A DNA stretch of 64,000 bases. Source: Paraescarpia echinospica (Eukaryota > Annelida > Polychaeta > Sabellida > Siboglinidae). Both the position numbers and the translations under genes were made by a program. Below, piece after piece: positions 8,747 through 18,168 of this stretch. Position 1 is the first letter of the stretch. Each line of letters begins with the position of its first letter. The DNA is taken from positions 42,633,867 to 42,697,866 of the forward strand of contig CM034531.1 in NCBI GenBank assembly GCA_020002185.1, given 5' to 3'. Below the pieces are notes generated by a model. It saw only the letters and a program-made list of their open reading frames with translations. It was not told the origin of the DNA and did not search any database.

Positions 8747-10360
8747 ATGACGCGAAACGTGTACGAGGACTACTACACGCGGCAGGTCGGCGGTGGCCTG
8801 CCGGTGTTCGTAGGCGCCCGATCGCAGCGGGGGCACGGACTGGATAATTTCTTCGGCAGCCTGTTTCGAAGCGCCATGCCGCTTATCAAGAGAGGGGCTG
8901 TGGCGCTGGGCAAGCGCGCGCTCAAGACGGGCGTCCGCGTGGCGCAGGACGTCGTCGCCGGCGGCAATCTGAAACAGGCGGTAAAGAGGCGCGCGAAGGA
9001 GGCGGGCGCCGACCTTCTCGACGGGCTGTTGAATAGCCCCGAACGAAGCAGACGTAGGATGGCGTTCGTGCATCGGCAGTCGTGCGAGGGCGTAAAGTCC
9101 GAACTGGACCTGTTCAGCGTTCCGACGACGCAGACGAGCATCGAGAGCGGCCAGTGGATCGATCACCAGCCGCTGACGGCCCTCGACGCTGGCGGCCCTA
9201 TCGAGTTTCTCATTCCGGGCTCCGGAGACGACTATCTGGACCTGTCGTCCGTTAGACTGTACGTGCGCGCCAAGGTGGTGAAGGGGGACGGTACCTCTCT
9301 CGCGAACGACAGCGTCGTGGCGCCCGTCAACAATTTCCTGCATTCGATGTTCAGTCAGGTCGACGTGACGCTGAACGGCACGCTCGTGACGCCGTCGTCG
9401 AATACGTACCCGTTTCGGGCCTACATCGAGACACTGCTCAGTTACGGGCCCGACGCCAAAAAGTCGCAGCTCGAGGCCGACCTATGGTGCAAGGACACCG
9501 CCGGGCGCATGGAGGCGACCAACAACAACAACGGCGGGTACGCGCATCGGCACGATTTCATACACGATAGCCGCGAGTTCGACATGATAGGACGCCTGCA
9601 CGTCGACGTGCTCATGCAAAACCGGTGCCTGTTGAACGGCGTCGACCTGAAGATGCGACTGGTGCGAAGCAAGGACGCCTTCGCGCTTATGGGCGACGTC
9701 GTCGATCCGGGGTTCAAGATCGTTCTGCTGGAGGCCTACTTGCAGTCGCGCAAGGTCAAGTTGAACCCGGCCGTCCAGCTCGGCCACATCAAGGCGCTGA
9801 CGCACGGGACGGCCAAGTATCCGATGCGCCGCGTCGACTGCAAGGTGTTCTCGATACCGCAGGGTACGATGTCGCACACGCACGAGAACGTCTATCTGGG
9901 CACGCTCCCGAGACGCGTGTTCATGTGCCTGATCGACAACGACGCCTACAACGGGGCCTACGATAAAAACCCGTTCAACGCGAAGCACAACGACATAAAC
10001 TTCTTCGCCCTCTTCGTCGACGGACGCCAGGTGCCGAGCAAGCTGCTGCAGCCGGACTTCGCGCATCGGCGCTACATCCGAAGCTATATGAACCTGTTCG
10101 CCGCGACGGGGAAGGCGTACGAGGACGAGGGGTTCGACGTGACGCGCGGCGAGTTCGGCAGCGGCTACACCATATTCGGCTTCGACCTGTCGCCCGACTG
10201 CTGCGACGGCGAACACTTCAACGTCATGCGTACGGGGAACCTGCGCGCCGAGATCCACTTCGCGCTCGCGTTCGCCCGGACGGTGAACGTCGTCGTGTAC
10301 GGGGAGTTCGAGACGGTGCTCGAAGTCGACAAGAACCGGAACGTCGTGTACGACTTCTGA
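8747..10360 (+). CDS. Polinton major capsid protein (double jelly roll) with fused N-terminal basic amphipathic domain
   Basis: The 537-residue frame is intact. Residues 105-537, starting at an internal ATG (9059, MAFVHRQSCEG), are the hexon-like major capsid protein: KSELDLFSVP-TQTSIE-GQW, a beta-rich body, SQVDVTLNGTLV, YIETLLSYG, and the C-terminal YGEFE-VLEVDKNRNVVYDF. Residues 1-104 form a different unit: YYTRQVGGGLPVFVGARSQR, a Gly-rich hinge, and amphipathic helices with LFRSAMPLIKRG and ALKTGVRVAQDV. In other Polintons I know this unit as a separate small upstream protein, so here it appears joined in frame. Internal initiation at 9059 could yield the free capsid protein. Proteolytic separation by the neighbouring protease is also possible. 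Confidence 0.92.
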   Translation: MTRNVYEDYYTRQVGGGLPVFVGARSQRGHGLDNFFGSLFRSAMPLIKRGAVALGKRALKTGVRVAQDVVAGGNLKQAVKRRAKEAGADLLDGLLNSPERSRRRMAFVHRQSCEGVKSELDLFSVPTTQTSIESGQWIDHQPLTALDAGGPIEFLIPGSGDDYLDLSSVRLYVRAKVVKGDGTSLANDSVVAPVNNFLHSMFSQVDVTLNGTLVTPSSNTYPFRAYIETLLSYGPDAKKSQLEADLWCKDTAGRMEATNNNNGGYAHRHDFIHDSREFDMIGRLHVDVLMQNRCLLNGVDLKMRLVRSKDAFALMGDVVDPGFKIVLLEAYLQSRKVKLNPAVQLGHIKALTHGTAKYPMRRVDCKVFSIPQGTMSHTHENVYLGTLPRRVFMCLIDNDAYNGAYDKNPFNAKHNDINFFALFVDGRQVPSKLLQPDFAHRRYIRSYMNLFAATGKAYEDEGFDVTRGEFGSGYTIFGFDLSPDCCDGEHFNVMRTGNLRAEIHFALAFARTVNVVVYGEFETVLEVDKNRNVVYDF

Positions 10361-10361
10361 G

Positions 10362-10811
10362 ATGGACACGTTTCAGTTGATACGTCGCCTGGCGATCGAC
10401 GCGTACACTAAAAACATCGTCCTAGGCGTCGTGCCCAAAGACAGGCTGCCGGGGCGGCGGCTCATCGCCTACCCGACGGCGTTCGTGTGCAACACCGACG
10501 ACGGCGACGAACCGGGAGAGCACTGGGTGGCCGTCTACGTAGACGCCGACCGGCGAGGGGAGTACTTCGATTCGTACGGCCGTCCGCCGCTGCACGCCGA
10601 CTTCCGCGACTTCCTGAACCGCAACTGCGATTCGTGGACGTACAACGACAAGCGACTGCAGAGCGGCGTATCTAACGTGTGCGGAAAATATTGCGTCACC
10701 TACCTGCTCTTACGATGCCGCGGAATGCCGCTAGGCAGCTTCCAGTACCTGTTCGGCCCCGATAGGGTGGACAACGACTGTCTCGTATTCGACTGGCTAA
10801 AGCCTCTTTGA
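10362..10811 (+). CDS. Polinton adenain-like cysteine protease
   Basis: This 149-residue protein of the C5/Ulp1-type fold is expected to mature capsid proteins. Candidate catalytic residues in the family order are His54 (GEHWVAVYVD), Asp70 (EYFDSYG), Gln100 (RLQSG) in the oxyanion position, and Cys107 (NVCGKYC). The ATG lies one base after the major capsid stop (TGAGATG). The frame is complete and ends FDWLKPL, typical of the family. A poly(A) signal follows about 200 bp downstream. Confidence 0.93.
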   Translation: MDTFQLIRRLAIDAYTKNIVLGVVPKDRLPGRRLIAYPTAFVCNTDDGDEPGEHWVAVYVDADRRGEYFDSYGRPPLHADFRDFLNRNCDSWTYNDKRLQSGVSNVCGKYCVTYLLLRCRGMPLGSFQYLFGPDRVDNDCLVFDWLKPL

Positions 10812-11134
10812 ACGCCGCCTATTATCGCTTGTTATTATTAGACGACCGAGAATCCGAACCGACTTTGTTGGACCCGCCGGTCGCGGGCTCCTCGCCGCGC
10901 TAGGCAGGCAAGACCGAAGTAGTGAGGTTGTATTGTAGGCGCTATCTGCTCTTATTGCGAAACCGCTAAGCGGCTTCCGGTGCCCGTTATCGCTTGCTAT
11001 TACCGAAGTTAAATAAAACAAAGATAAAAACTGTGCCGATTGTTCACATTTTTATTCGCACACATACATAGGACCCTAGGGATAGGTCCCTACCCCTAGG
11101 GGTCCCTAGGGGTAGGGAGGGAGGGAGGTCCTCG
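10812..11134. terminator. Convergent 3' ends: opposed poly(A) signals and CCCTAGGG palindromes
   Basis: AATAAA at 11012-11017 serves the rightward cluster. TTTATT at 11051-11056 is AATAAA on the minus strand, 80 bp past the PolB stop. Between the latter and the PolB stop (11070-11125) lie nested CCTAGGG/CCCTAGG palindromes able to form hairpins. A degenerate direct repeat with TTATCGCTTG(T/C)TATTA occurs near 10818 and 10987. Confidence 0.7.
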
Positions 11135-14100
11135 TTATACGAGTATCGGCGCCGTGGTGACGCCGTCGTCGAGCACGCGCCGTTTGGCGTAGAAGTAGCT
11201 CAACGCCGCGCGCTCCTGAACGTACGTCAGCACGGACGACTCCTTCACTTGGAAGCCGCGGTTCCGGCCGCCGGCGCTCCGTTGGCTGCGCATCACGTCG
11301 AGGAAGGCGTCCTTGTCGACGTCGTTCTGACGCTTGCTCAGCCCCTTCGTACTGTACTTGTCGCCGTCGTCGCTGCCGAAACAGTAGTACGTCTTGCTGC
11401 AGAGCGCGACGATCCCGCGGCCGGACCATTCCTCTTTGAAGAGGCCCGGCGTTCGCTTGTCGTACCGGCGCCGACGCGCGCAACACTCGTCGGGCGCGTC
11501 CCACGCTCGGCCGGCGAGCCGGCACCGCAAGTACGCCTCCGCGTGCGCGTCGCAGTGTTCCGACGGGAACCACTCGCCGCGGTGTCGAAAGTAGTGTTCG
11601 CGCTTGGCCGCCGCCACGAGCTCGTCGAGTCGGCGCCCCGCGAGGCTCAAATACGCCGAGTCCGTGTCCATCGCGCAGTACTGGAACAGGGGGCGCGGAA
11701 TGTAGGCGGCGATGAAGTCGTAATAAAACTCCAGCATGCGCAGTTTGGCGTACTGATAGACGAAGTAGCCGATCTGGACGGGCAGCGCGTACCGGACGGT
11801 TCGCTTGTTCAGCGCCACCTCGTAGAGGCCGTCGGGGACGACGACGTCGAGCTGACGGAAGCGACGATTATTGATCAGCGTCGAGGCGCCGGCGGCCGTG
11901 CAGAACTTGATGTTGCGGTGCAGGTCGACGCGCGTGATCGTTTTCCCGTAGGAACTGTTGCCGAGCAGTTTAAACGTGTCGGCGATGATGGCCTTGTCGG
12001 GGTCGTCGTCGCCCGCGCGTCGCGCGGCGGAGACCATGTCGCCGAAGCGGCGAAAGCACGCCACCGGCTCGTACTCGACGATCTGGTAGATGCGCTCGAC
12101 GACGAGGCCGTGCCGCAGATACCACCGCAGTAGCGGCGTCGCGAGCAGAATCTTGACACCGAAGAAGCTCCCCACGAGCGTGCGCTGACGCCGGACGAGG
12201 AGGTCGTGCGTTTCGGCGTAGCGACGCATGAACGGGCTGAGATGGTCGCGCTCGATGTAGGCGTTCTTGAAGATCGGCTGCATCTCGGCGAAGGCGTCGC
12301 GCAGCGCCGCCGGAACGGCGATGTCGCACTCGACGAGGCCGAACAGCGTGCCTTCGAGCACGGCCTTCAGGATCGTCGGCCGCGTCACGGCGTCGCCGGC
12401 GCCGGTCCAGCTCCGCGGCGGCGGCGGCGGCGGCGGCGGCGGTCTCGTCGCGCGCCACTGGCACTTCCACATCTCGACGACGGCGACGAAGCGGCGAAGG
12501 TAGGCCGTGACGGCGGCCGTCTCGGCGTACAGTTGGCTCATCGGCTTACCGTTCACCGCGTTCGTCTCCCTCCCCGTGCACGGACAGCCATGGAAGAAGC
12601 AACATTGGAACTGGTACGCCGTCCGCGTCGCGCCACACCAGCCGTCGACCCGGTACTTGCCGACGCGCTTCTCGCGCCCGTTGAGCTGTTGACGTATGTG
12701 GGCCCCCGTCCGCGCCGCCTCCTACGTCAGCCACTCGACGGCCAAGCGGCCGTAGCGGTGTACGCGCTCCGGTCGAAAGGCGTTGTCCGCGCGTCGGCAT
12801 CTCCTGCGTGATCGCCCATAGGTAGAGGCCGTTTGCGTCGAAGCCGACAATAGAGCGGCGGGGCGCGCCGACTCACCGTACTCCTCGCGCCGAAGGGCGG
12901 TCACGCCGGCCTCGTGATAGCGCGCGAAAATGATCGAGGGGCCGCCGAAGATCTGCGACTGTAGGAGGCGGTGCAGGTCCTTGTTCGATTCGTTGAAGAG
13001 CGTGAAGTGGAGCGACGACGGCAGATCGTTGAACAGGTACAGCAGCGTCAGGCCCGTCACGCTGATGGCGTCCTTGAACATGTCGATGCGGCGCTGCCGA
13101 TAGAAGGCGAACTGCTTGTCGACGGCCTCCAGGAACGGCACCACGTCCCTATTGTTATACCACACGAGGTAGTCCCGCAGCGTCGTCATCCCCTCGTCGC
13201 GCCATACCCGCGCGCAACCATCGTATTCGGCGGCGGAGATGCCTTCGCGCTTCAGGCGGCTGTAGAAGGCCTCGCGCGGCGGCAGCCGGGTCTCGTCCAG
13301 TTTTCGCGAGTCGTCGAGGTACTCGTAGGGGAAGTGCCTCTTCGTCACCTCGCAGCCGTAGGCCTTCAGAAACCGGGCGTAGCTGACGCCGGGGGCCAGT
13401 AGTTGGTGATGTCCAGGAACTTCAGCGTCGCCGTCGCCAGGCACATGAAGTTGTTCTGACGCTTGATCGTGAACGCCGACGAGATGCTCTGCGCCGCGTC
13501 GGTCATGAACAGAGGCGTCAGATATTTCTTAACGACGTTCAAGTCGTACTTCCCCGAATTGAAGCCGAGGACGGGGAGGCGGCGCAGGTGCTGCGACAGA
13601 CGGTCGCCGAGCACCGTGTACGGGCTCTTATCGTGCGCCGCCTCTGCCACCGTCGCGTGCGCCCGCCATTCGGCGTCGTGCGCGTCGATCGCCTCGAAGG
13701 TCGCGTCGAACGACGGCCGCAGAGCCGCGCATGCCGCCTCGCTCGTGGCCTCCAGGGCGTCGATCAGGCGCTTCGCGAGATCGCCCGAATCGCCGGACGT
13801 AACAAAGCTGCGCGCCGTGTCGTGCCCTGGGACGTTCGAGGCGACGCTCACGCTGAGTAGCTCGTGTCGCGCTATCCACCGGCATTTGGCGCTGTCCGCC
13901 GGCAGATCGTGATCGTCGAAGTAGCACTCAAAATCGTACGTCGCCCTGTACGGATAGTAGCGCAGGCGTTCGTCCACGTAGACGCCCTCGTCCTCCAACT
14001 GCTGAAACACGGACGGCGTCGGATGGTAGAAGCCGCCTCGTGACGCCGCCTCGTGACGCCGCAGCAGATAGGCGGTGCGCCACAGCGATTCGCCGCACTT

Positions 14101-15185
14101 GCCGCATCGATACGAACGACAGAACAGCGACAAGTCTCGAACAGATTGACGCTCATGGTGGTCGGGTAGCGATGGAGGGAGTGGCGGACCACTTCGGCAG
14201 TGGCGTCCTCCGCCGACAGCCGATACACGGTCACATTCGTTTCGAAGACTGCCTCCACCCGGCCGAGTTCGTTCAGCGGGACGCCGGCGAACGCGTAGTA
14301 GGGTTGGCCGCCGTAGTCGGCGTAGAACCTGAAGGCGGCGGCCGTCAAATCGTCAGCGCGAAAGTCGGCGCCCCGATGCAGCGCCAGACAGCGGAAGAGG
14401 CACAGGTTGTCGGCGTACGGACGGCCGTGGCGCTCGTTCACTAGGCTGACGAGCCCCGCGTTGCAGCGCAGATAGGAGGGGAAGCGCAGCTGACTGGCGC
14501 ACCCGATAGGATGGTGGATGATGGCGTTGAGGAAGTACGTAACGTTCGTTACCAACTCGGCGATCCACCCCGAGTCGGGGCGCTGCGCGATCACGTACTG
14601 CAGAACGTCGGGTTGCCGGGTGGCGTCGAGGAAGCGTTCGAACGACGCGGCGTCGGAAACGAGGACTGGCGACTCGAGATAGCGTCCGCAACAGTTATAC
14701 GAAGAATGGTAGTAACGTAGTGGCCCCGTCTCCCTGTGCCGCAGAATAAACCCGTATGATTAGTTTATTTTAAAGGCCCGAGTCTGCGCCTCGAACATCA
14801 GTCGTAGTTGGGCTTCGTGCGCGGCCGTATCCCCGTGGCCGGATAAATGGAAATTATACCTAGATTGAACGGGTCCGCGCGCCACAGACGTACGGATACT
14901 CGCCCAGTAGTCGCGCACGACGCTCTGTAGGTCGTCGTCGACGACGTCGTCATCGCGACATAAATGATGCACCCTATCGGCGTGCCCGTCGAACGATCGA
15001 TTGCATTTTGGACACACCTCATCGGCGACGCCGCAAGTTCGCAGATGCCGCAACATACTACCGCGCTGCTCGAACGATCGATCACATTTCGGGCATACGT
15101 ATTCGTCGCTGCCGCATGTTTTTAGATGCTTCGACAAATGAAAAAGACGGACGAACGATCGATCGCATTTCGGACACACGTGCAT
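11135..15185 (-). pseudogene. Polinton protein-primed DNA polymerase B, broken by stops and frameshifts
   Basis: The ATG (15183-15185) opens three C2HC zinc fingers (CPKCDRSF ... HLSKHLKTC and two similar). The fingers are followed by a TAA at 14760-14762, after which the same frame continues with conserved N-terminal sequence. Exonuclease motifs are YDFECYFDD (near 13930), FNSGKYDLN and YNNRDVVPFL. Polymerase motifs are FDANGLYLW (motif A, near 12820), KLLGNSSYGK (motif B, near 11955) and MDTDSAYL (motif C, 11657-11668). The frame shifts near 14140, 13405, 12860 and 12795, and a TAG lies at 12722-12724. At least six lesions therefore exist; those at 13405 and 12860 fall in C runs. The gene would replicate the element from a terminal protein primer. 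A Pro run near 12425 is a low-complexity insertion. Motifs and domain order are otherwise complete (about 1,350 codons). Confidence 0.93.
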
Positions 15186-16073
15186 CGTCGGTCTAGTCGC
15201 GCGCTCGGAACGCTATTAACTACGACGAAGCGCTAGGGGTTTTCTAAACGACGGCGGCGGTTTTCTCGCATCCCTGACCGTCAGGTGGCGGCACTGCTGC
15301 CCCCGTCGTCCGTGGACCGCCGAGGTGGCGACAAAGTTTTTTTTCGTGGCCGACAGGGGAGCAACGTTTTTGTGGTGGCCGACAGGTGGCAGCGCTGTGC
15401 CTGCCGAGGGATCGAGGAGGCGGCGGCACAGTTTTTTGTTTTACGTTTTGCAGTAGAAATTTCACCTGTCAGCGGCGCCCGGATACGCGCAGCGGCAAAG
15501 ATTTTGTTTACGTTTTGTAGTAGAAATTTCGGCTGTCAGCTGCGCCCGGAGTGTTTTTTGTGTGTGCAGTAGTTGGACAGGCGTTCGGCATTGAATGTCA
15601 GCAACGTGTTTTTTTGGATGGCAACAACAGGAGGCGGGAATTGAATTGTTTTCATACGTTTTATTAAGCAGTCTCGTACTACTACATCACCACAGTAAGG
15701 CTTTATGCCACGGTAAACAGTAAAGAGGCTTTATGCCACAGCAGAGTAAATGATAAGGCTTTGCGCCTCCAACAACGGTCTATAGGCCATAGCGAAATGA
15801 AAATATAATGTTCATCGGTACTAAGTGTTCGGCGGGGGCTTATGCCACAGCGGAGTAAATAATAACGCTTTAGGGGCGCAACAGCGGACTATAGGCCGCC
15901 CGATTAAATTCATCGGCTTTATGCCCTACTATTCAATTTCCCTGCTAATGTTCACCGGCGTACCTACTAATAATAATAAAGCTTTATGCCATAGCGAAAT
16001 GCAAAATATAATGTTGAATTACTAAATGTTCATAGGCAAAAATTAAGCGTTCGGCGGAGAAAACGTCGCCCCA
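15186..16073. other. Non-coding segment upstream of PolB with direct repeats
   Basis: No gene is seen. Near 15435-15490 and 15500-15555 a roughly 50-bp unit with TTACGTTTTG(C/T)AGTAGAAATTTC is duplicated. From 15690 to 16015 a looser array contains six variants of GGCTTTATGCCA(C/T)AG and AGCGAAATG-AAATATAATGTT. These could be regulatory repeats or an embedded decayed sequence. The PolB promoter should lie at its left edge. Confidence 0.5.
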
Positions 16074-16823
16074 TCAGACGTCGAGGCATGCCCTTTTCAA
16101 CAGGTAATACTGCACGGCGACCTCCAACAGCGAACGATCGAACGGCGCCGTCCAATCCGTCCCCATGAGCCAGTCGGCCACCTGGCGCATGAGGGAGGCC
16201 TCCGAAACGCGATCGCCGCGCACGCAACGCTCCTCCAGTACCGAGAGTATACGAATAGCGGGGAGCAACAACGTCTGCTGTAGAAAGCTGTCGAGTGACA
16301 TTGAAAAAAAGCACACATTGAGGGCCGCCACGTTTTCGTACAGAATGTTGTACCGTCGGCTCGGCTTCCTTCCCCTGTAGCCGCACATGTGAACGAAGGG
16401 GCACCCCTCCTCGGGGGGACACTCACCACATTCTTGGCGCGCGGTGTCCATCACTCGTTCGGCGATTAGCTCGGCAAACGTGGCCATCATACAGCGCTGC
16501 CGACCGGCGTACGAGTGCAGAACGCTCCATTCCGAATCGGCCTGAAGCGTGCCCACGATCACAAGGCGTTGTTGATGTTTGTTGCGGGCCCACGGAATGA
16601 AGTCCTCCGACGAAACCGACAACACGTCCAGAGGCAGTGGCGACGATGGCACGGCTGCTGCTTCTGCTGTCGCCGCCGCCGGGGTTAATGGCACGGCTGC
16701 TGCTTCTGCTGTCGCCACCACCACCACCGGGGTTAATGCAACGTACGTGGGCGTCGCGGCGTCGCTCACCGGCCCGTGCGGTGGCATGGGCTGCGTGTCT
16801 TCCGCCTTAGGCCAGTACGACAT
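16074..16823 (-). CDS. Unrecognised Polinton protein with Cys/His-rich segment
   Basis: The first ATG on the minus strand is at 16823 (MSYWPKAEDTQPMPPHGP); the frame itself is open back to about 16946. From that ATG the protein is about 249 residues. An Ala/Val/Pro low-complexity linker with a repeated ATAEAAAVP unit separates a short N-terminus from a folded-looking C-terminal part. That part has a Cys/His cluster (ECGECPPEEGCPFVHMCGYRG) which could bind metal, followed by a basic patch and a helical end with LLEVAVQYYLLKRACLDV. I do not recognise a family. It is co-oriented with the RPA-like gene upstream and PolB downstream, which suggests a role in replication or its control. An intron in the 5' part cannot be excluded. 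Confidence 0.55.
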   Translation of the reverse strand: MSYWPKAEDTQPMPPHGPVSDAATPTYVALTPVVVVATAEAAAVPLTPAAATAEAAAVPSSPLPLDVLSVSSEDFIPWARNKHQQRLVIVGTLQADSEWSVLHSYAGRQRCMMATFAELIAERVMDTARQECGECPPEEGCPFVHMCGYRGRKPSRRYNILYENVAALNVCFFSMSLDSFLQQTLLLPAIRILSVLEERCVRGDRVSEASLMRQVADWLMGTDWTAPFDRSLLEVAVQYYLLKRACLDV

Positions 16824-16949
16824 CCCTTCTTCTCTCGTCAGCGGTGGAGGGTCGTTGGCGCCAGCGAAGCATGGCGTCGTTTCCTTCTTAGCGCACTTCT
16901 CGGCAGGGGGTGCGCACTCGTCAGCAGCATCGATAATTCCGCGCAACGC

Positions 16950-17026
16950 AGCAGCAATTACAGCGTCCTACAGAACAATAACCAAAGCAGCAATTACAAC
17001 GTCCTACAGAACACTAGCCAAACGTT
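16950..17026. repeat. Two tandem 36-bp repeats between two genes
   Basis: AGCAGCAATTACA(G/A)CGTCC followed by TACAGAACA(A/C)TA(A/G)CCAA occurs twice in a row. It fills the space between the RPA-like stop (17033-17035, minus strand) and the start of the next gene, where a promoter for the latter would be expected. Confidence 0.75.
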
Positions 17027-17032
17027 AGTCAT

Positions 17033-17701
17033 TCATACGTATACGCCGGGTTCGCTCGCCTTCTTCGACACGACCCGCACATCACGGACAGTATACGTGT
17101 CCAGTATGCCACCACACACGACCTTGTGCACGGTCAGCTCCAAGACTGTGCCAACCAGGCTCGCCACAAAGCTACTGCGCAACTGGTCGGGCAACAGGCC
17201 TGACACATGATCGGCATCGTAATCGCCGATCGACGAAATCGCTTCGTCGAACAGGGTGATCCAAATGCTGGCCTCGGCGTCGGCGTCCTTTTCGTCTTCC
17301 ACCAAGACGCGCACCGAAAAATACGTCTTCGCCTTTGCCTGCACACCGTGTACAGCGCACACCCGACAACCGCTTTCAAGACCTCGCACTTTGCGCTTGC
17401 AAACGCCACAGCCGATGTACGTGCATTTACTTTTCCAAGCCACGCCAACGATTGTTACGGGCGTAACAATCTTATACGTGCCATCGCAGGCTAGCACGAA
17501 CTCTTTCAACGATACCTCGGACGTCAGGGCGTCCGCACTCACCACGGCCTCGAAAGTAGGCGCCACGTCGGCAGTCGGAAGCGCCTTCGCGCTGGCCTCC
17601 GAAGCAGGTTTCGTTTTGCCACCAGACGCCACCGTTGGCCCCTCCCTCAGCTTGCTGCCCTTCTTTGGCGGCGCCTCTCAGTGAGCGGTCGGCGGTGACA
17701 T
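17033..17701 (-). CDS. RPA1-like single-stranded DNA-binding protein (zinc-ribbon OB fold)
   Basis: From about residue 45 of the open frame starting at 17632, the protein reads as the C-terminal DNA-binding domain C of the large RPA subunit. A first strand (YKIVTPVTIVGVAW) is followed by a zinc ribbon CGVC-X10-CRVC, then YFSVRVLVEDE, ASIWITLFDEAISSIG, and closing strands ending with TVRDVRVVSKK. In RPA this fold binds ssDNA and anchors the trimer. Here it may coat ssDNA displaced during protein-primed replication, as DBP does in adenovirus. The only in-frame ATG upstream is at 17701, but a TGA at 17678-17680 separates it from the domain, so the start is unclear. It may be a nonsense mutation, a small intron, or a non-ATG start near 17632. 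The family call is from recall. Confidence 0.65.
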
Positions 17702-18168
17702 GATCAACAAGGCTCTGCAACACACAAAGTTACTGCAACGTTAACAACACCACAGCGACGATACATAGACGTTCTCCGCCCAGCCCCCTATATAATCGCT
17801 TTGCACACGGCCCGCACGCGGCCCCCGTGAGCGAGCGCACGCGCGCCACAAAGCAGCCGACTCTTACAAGGTTTCTAAAACTGAAAAAAATCTCTCGGTC
17901 AGCCTAGTGCACTAACAGAAGCCTCTTTTATTTCCTAATATAAGTTTACCATAAGAGTCTCTAGACCCCACTGACTATCATAGGCCGCTTAGTTTGCTCA
18001 CATTTCACCTTTAACGGTCGTTTTAAACACTTACAAACAGTTACATAAGTGCGCTATATAAACAGTGACGTCAGCCCCTTATGTAAGGCTACGGCGTACG
18101 TGTCTAGACCGCTACACGTTACCGCGCGCAAAACAGCGGCGCAACAACTGCGCAATTCATTTCTCACG
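17702..18168. promoter_or_regulatory. Divergent promoter region with TATA boxes and a CRE
   Basis: On the minus strand ATTATATAGG (near 17787-17796) is placed to serve the RPA-like gene. On the plus strand TATATAAA at 18055-18062 is followed by the perfect CRE palindrome TGACGTCA at 18066-18073, about 100 bp before the ATG at 18169. The CRE lies downstream of the TATA, close to the expected transcription start. Confidence 0.6.

Noticed and set aside
5116..10369. Minus-strand frames opposite the capsid cluster
   Set aside because: Shadow frames of the intact rightward genes, caused by high GC and codon bias.
11249..14720. Long plus-strand frames (for example 11249-12133 and 12206-12811)
   Set aside because: They are antisense to PolB in GC-rich DNA and have no recognisable motifs.
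16579..17684. Plus-strand frames opposite the RPA-like and unknown genes
   Set aside because: They are antisense and low-complexity; the minus-strand frames show domain structure instead.
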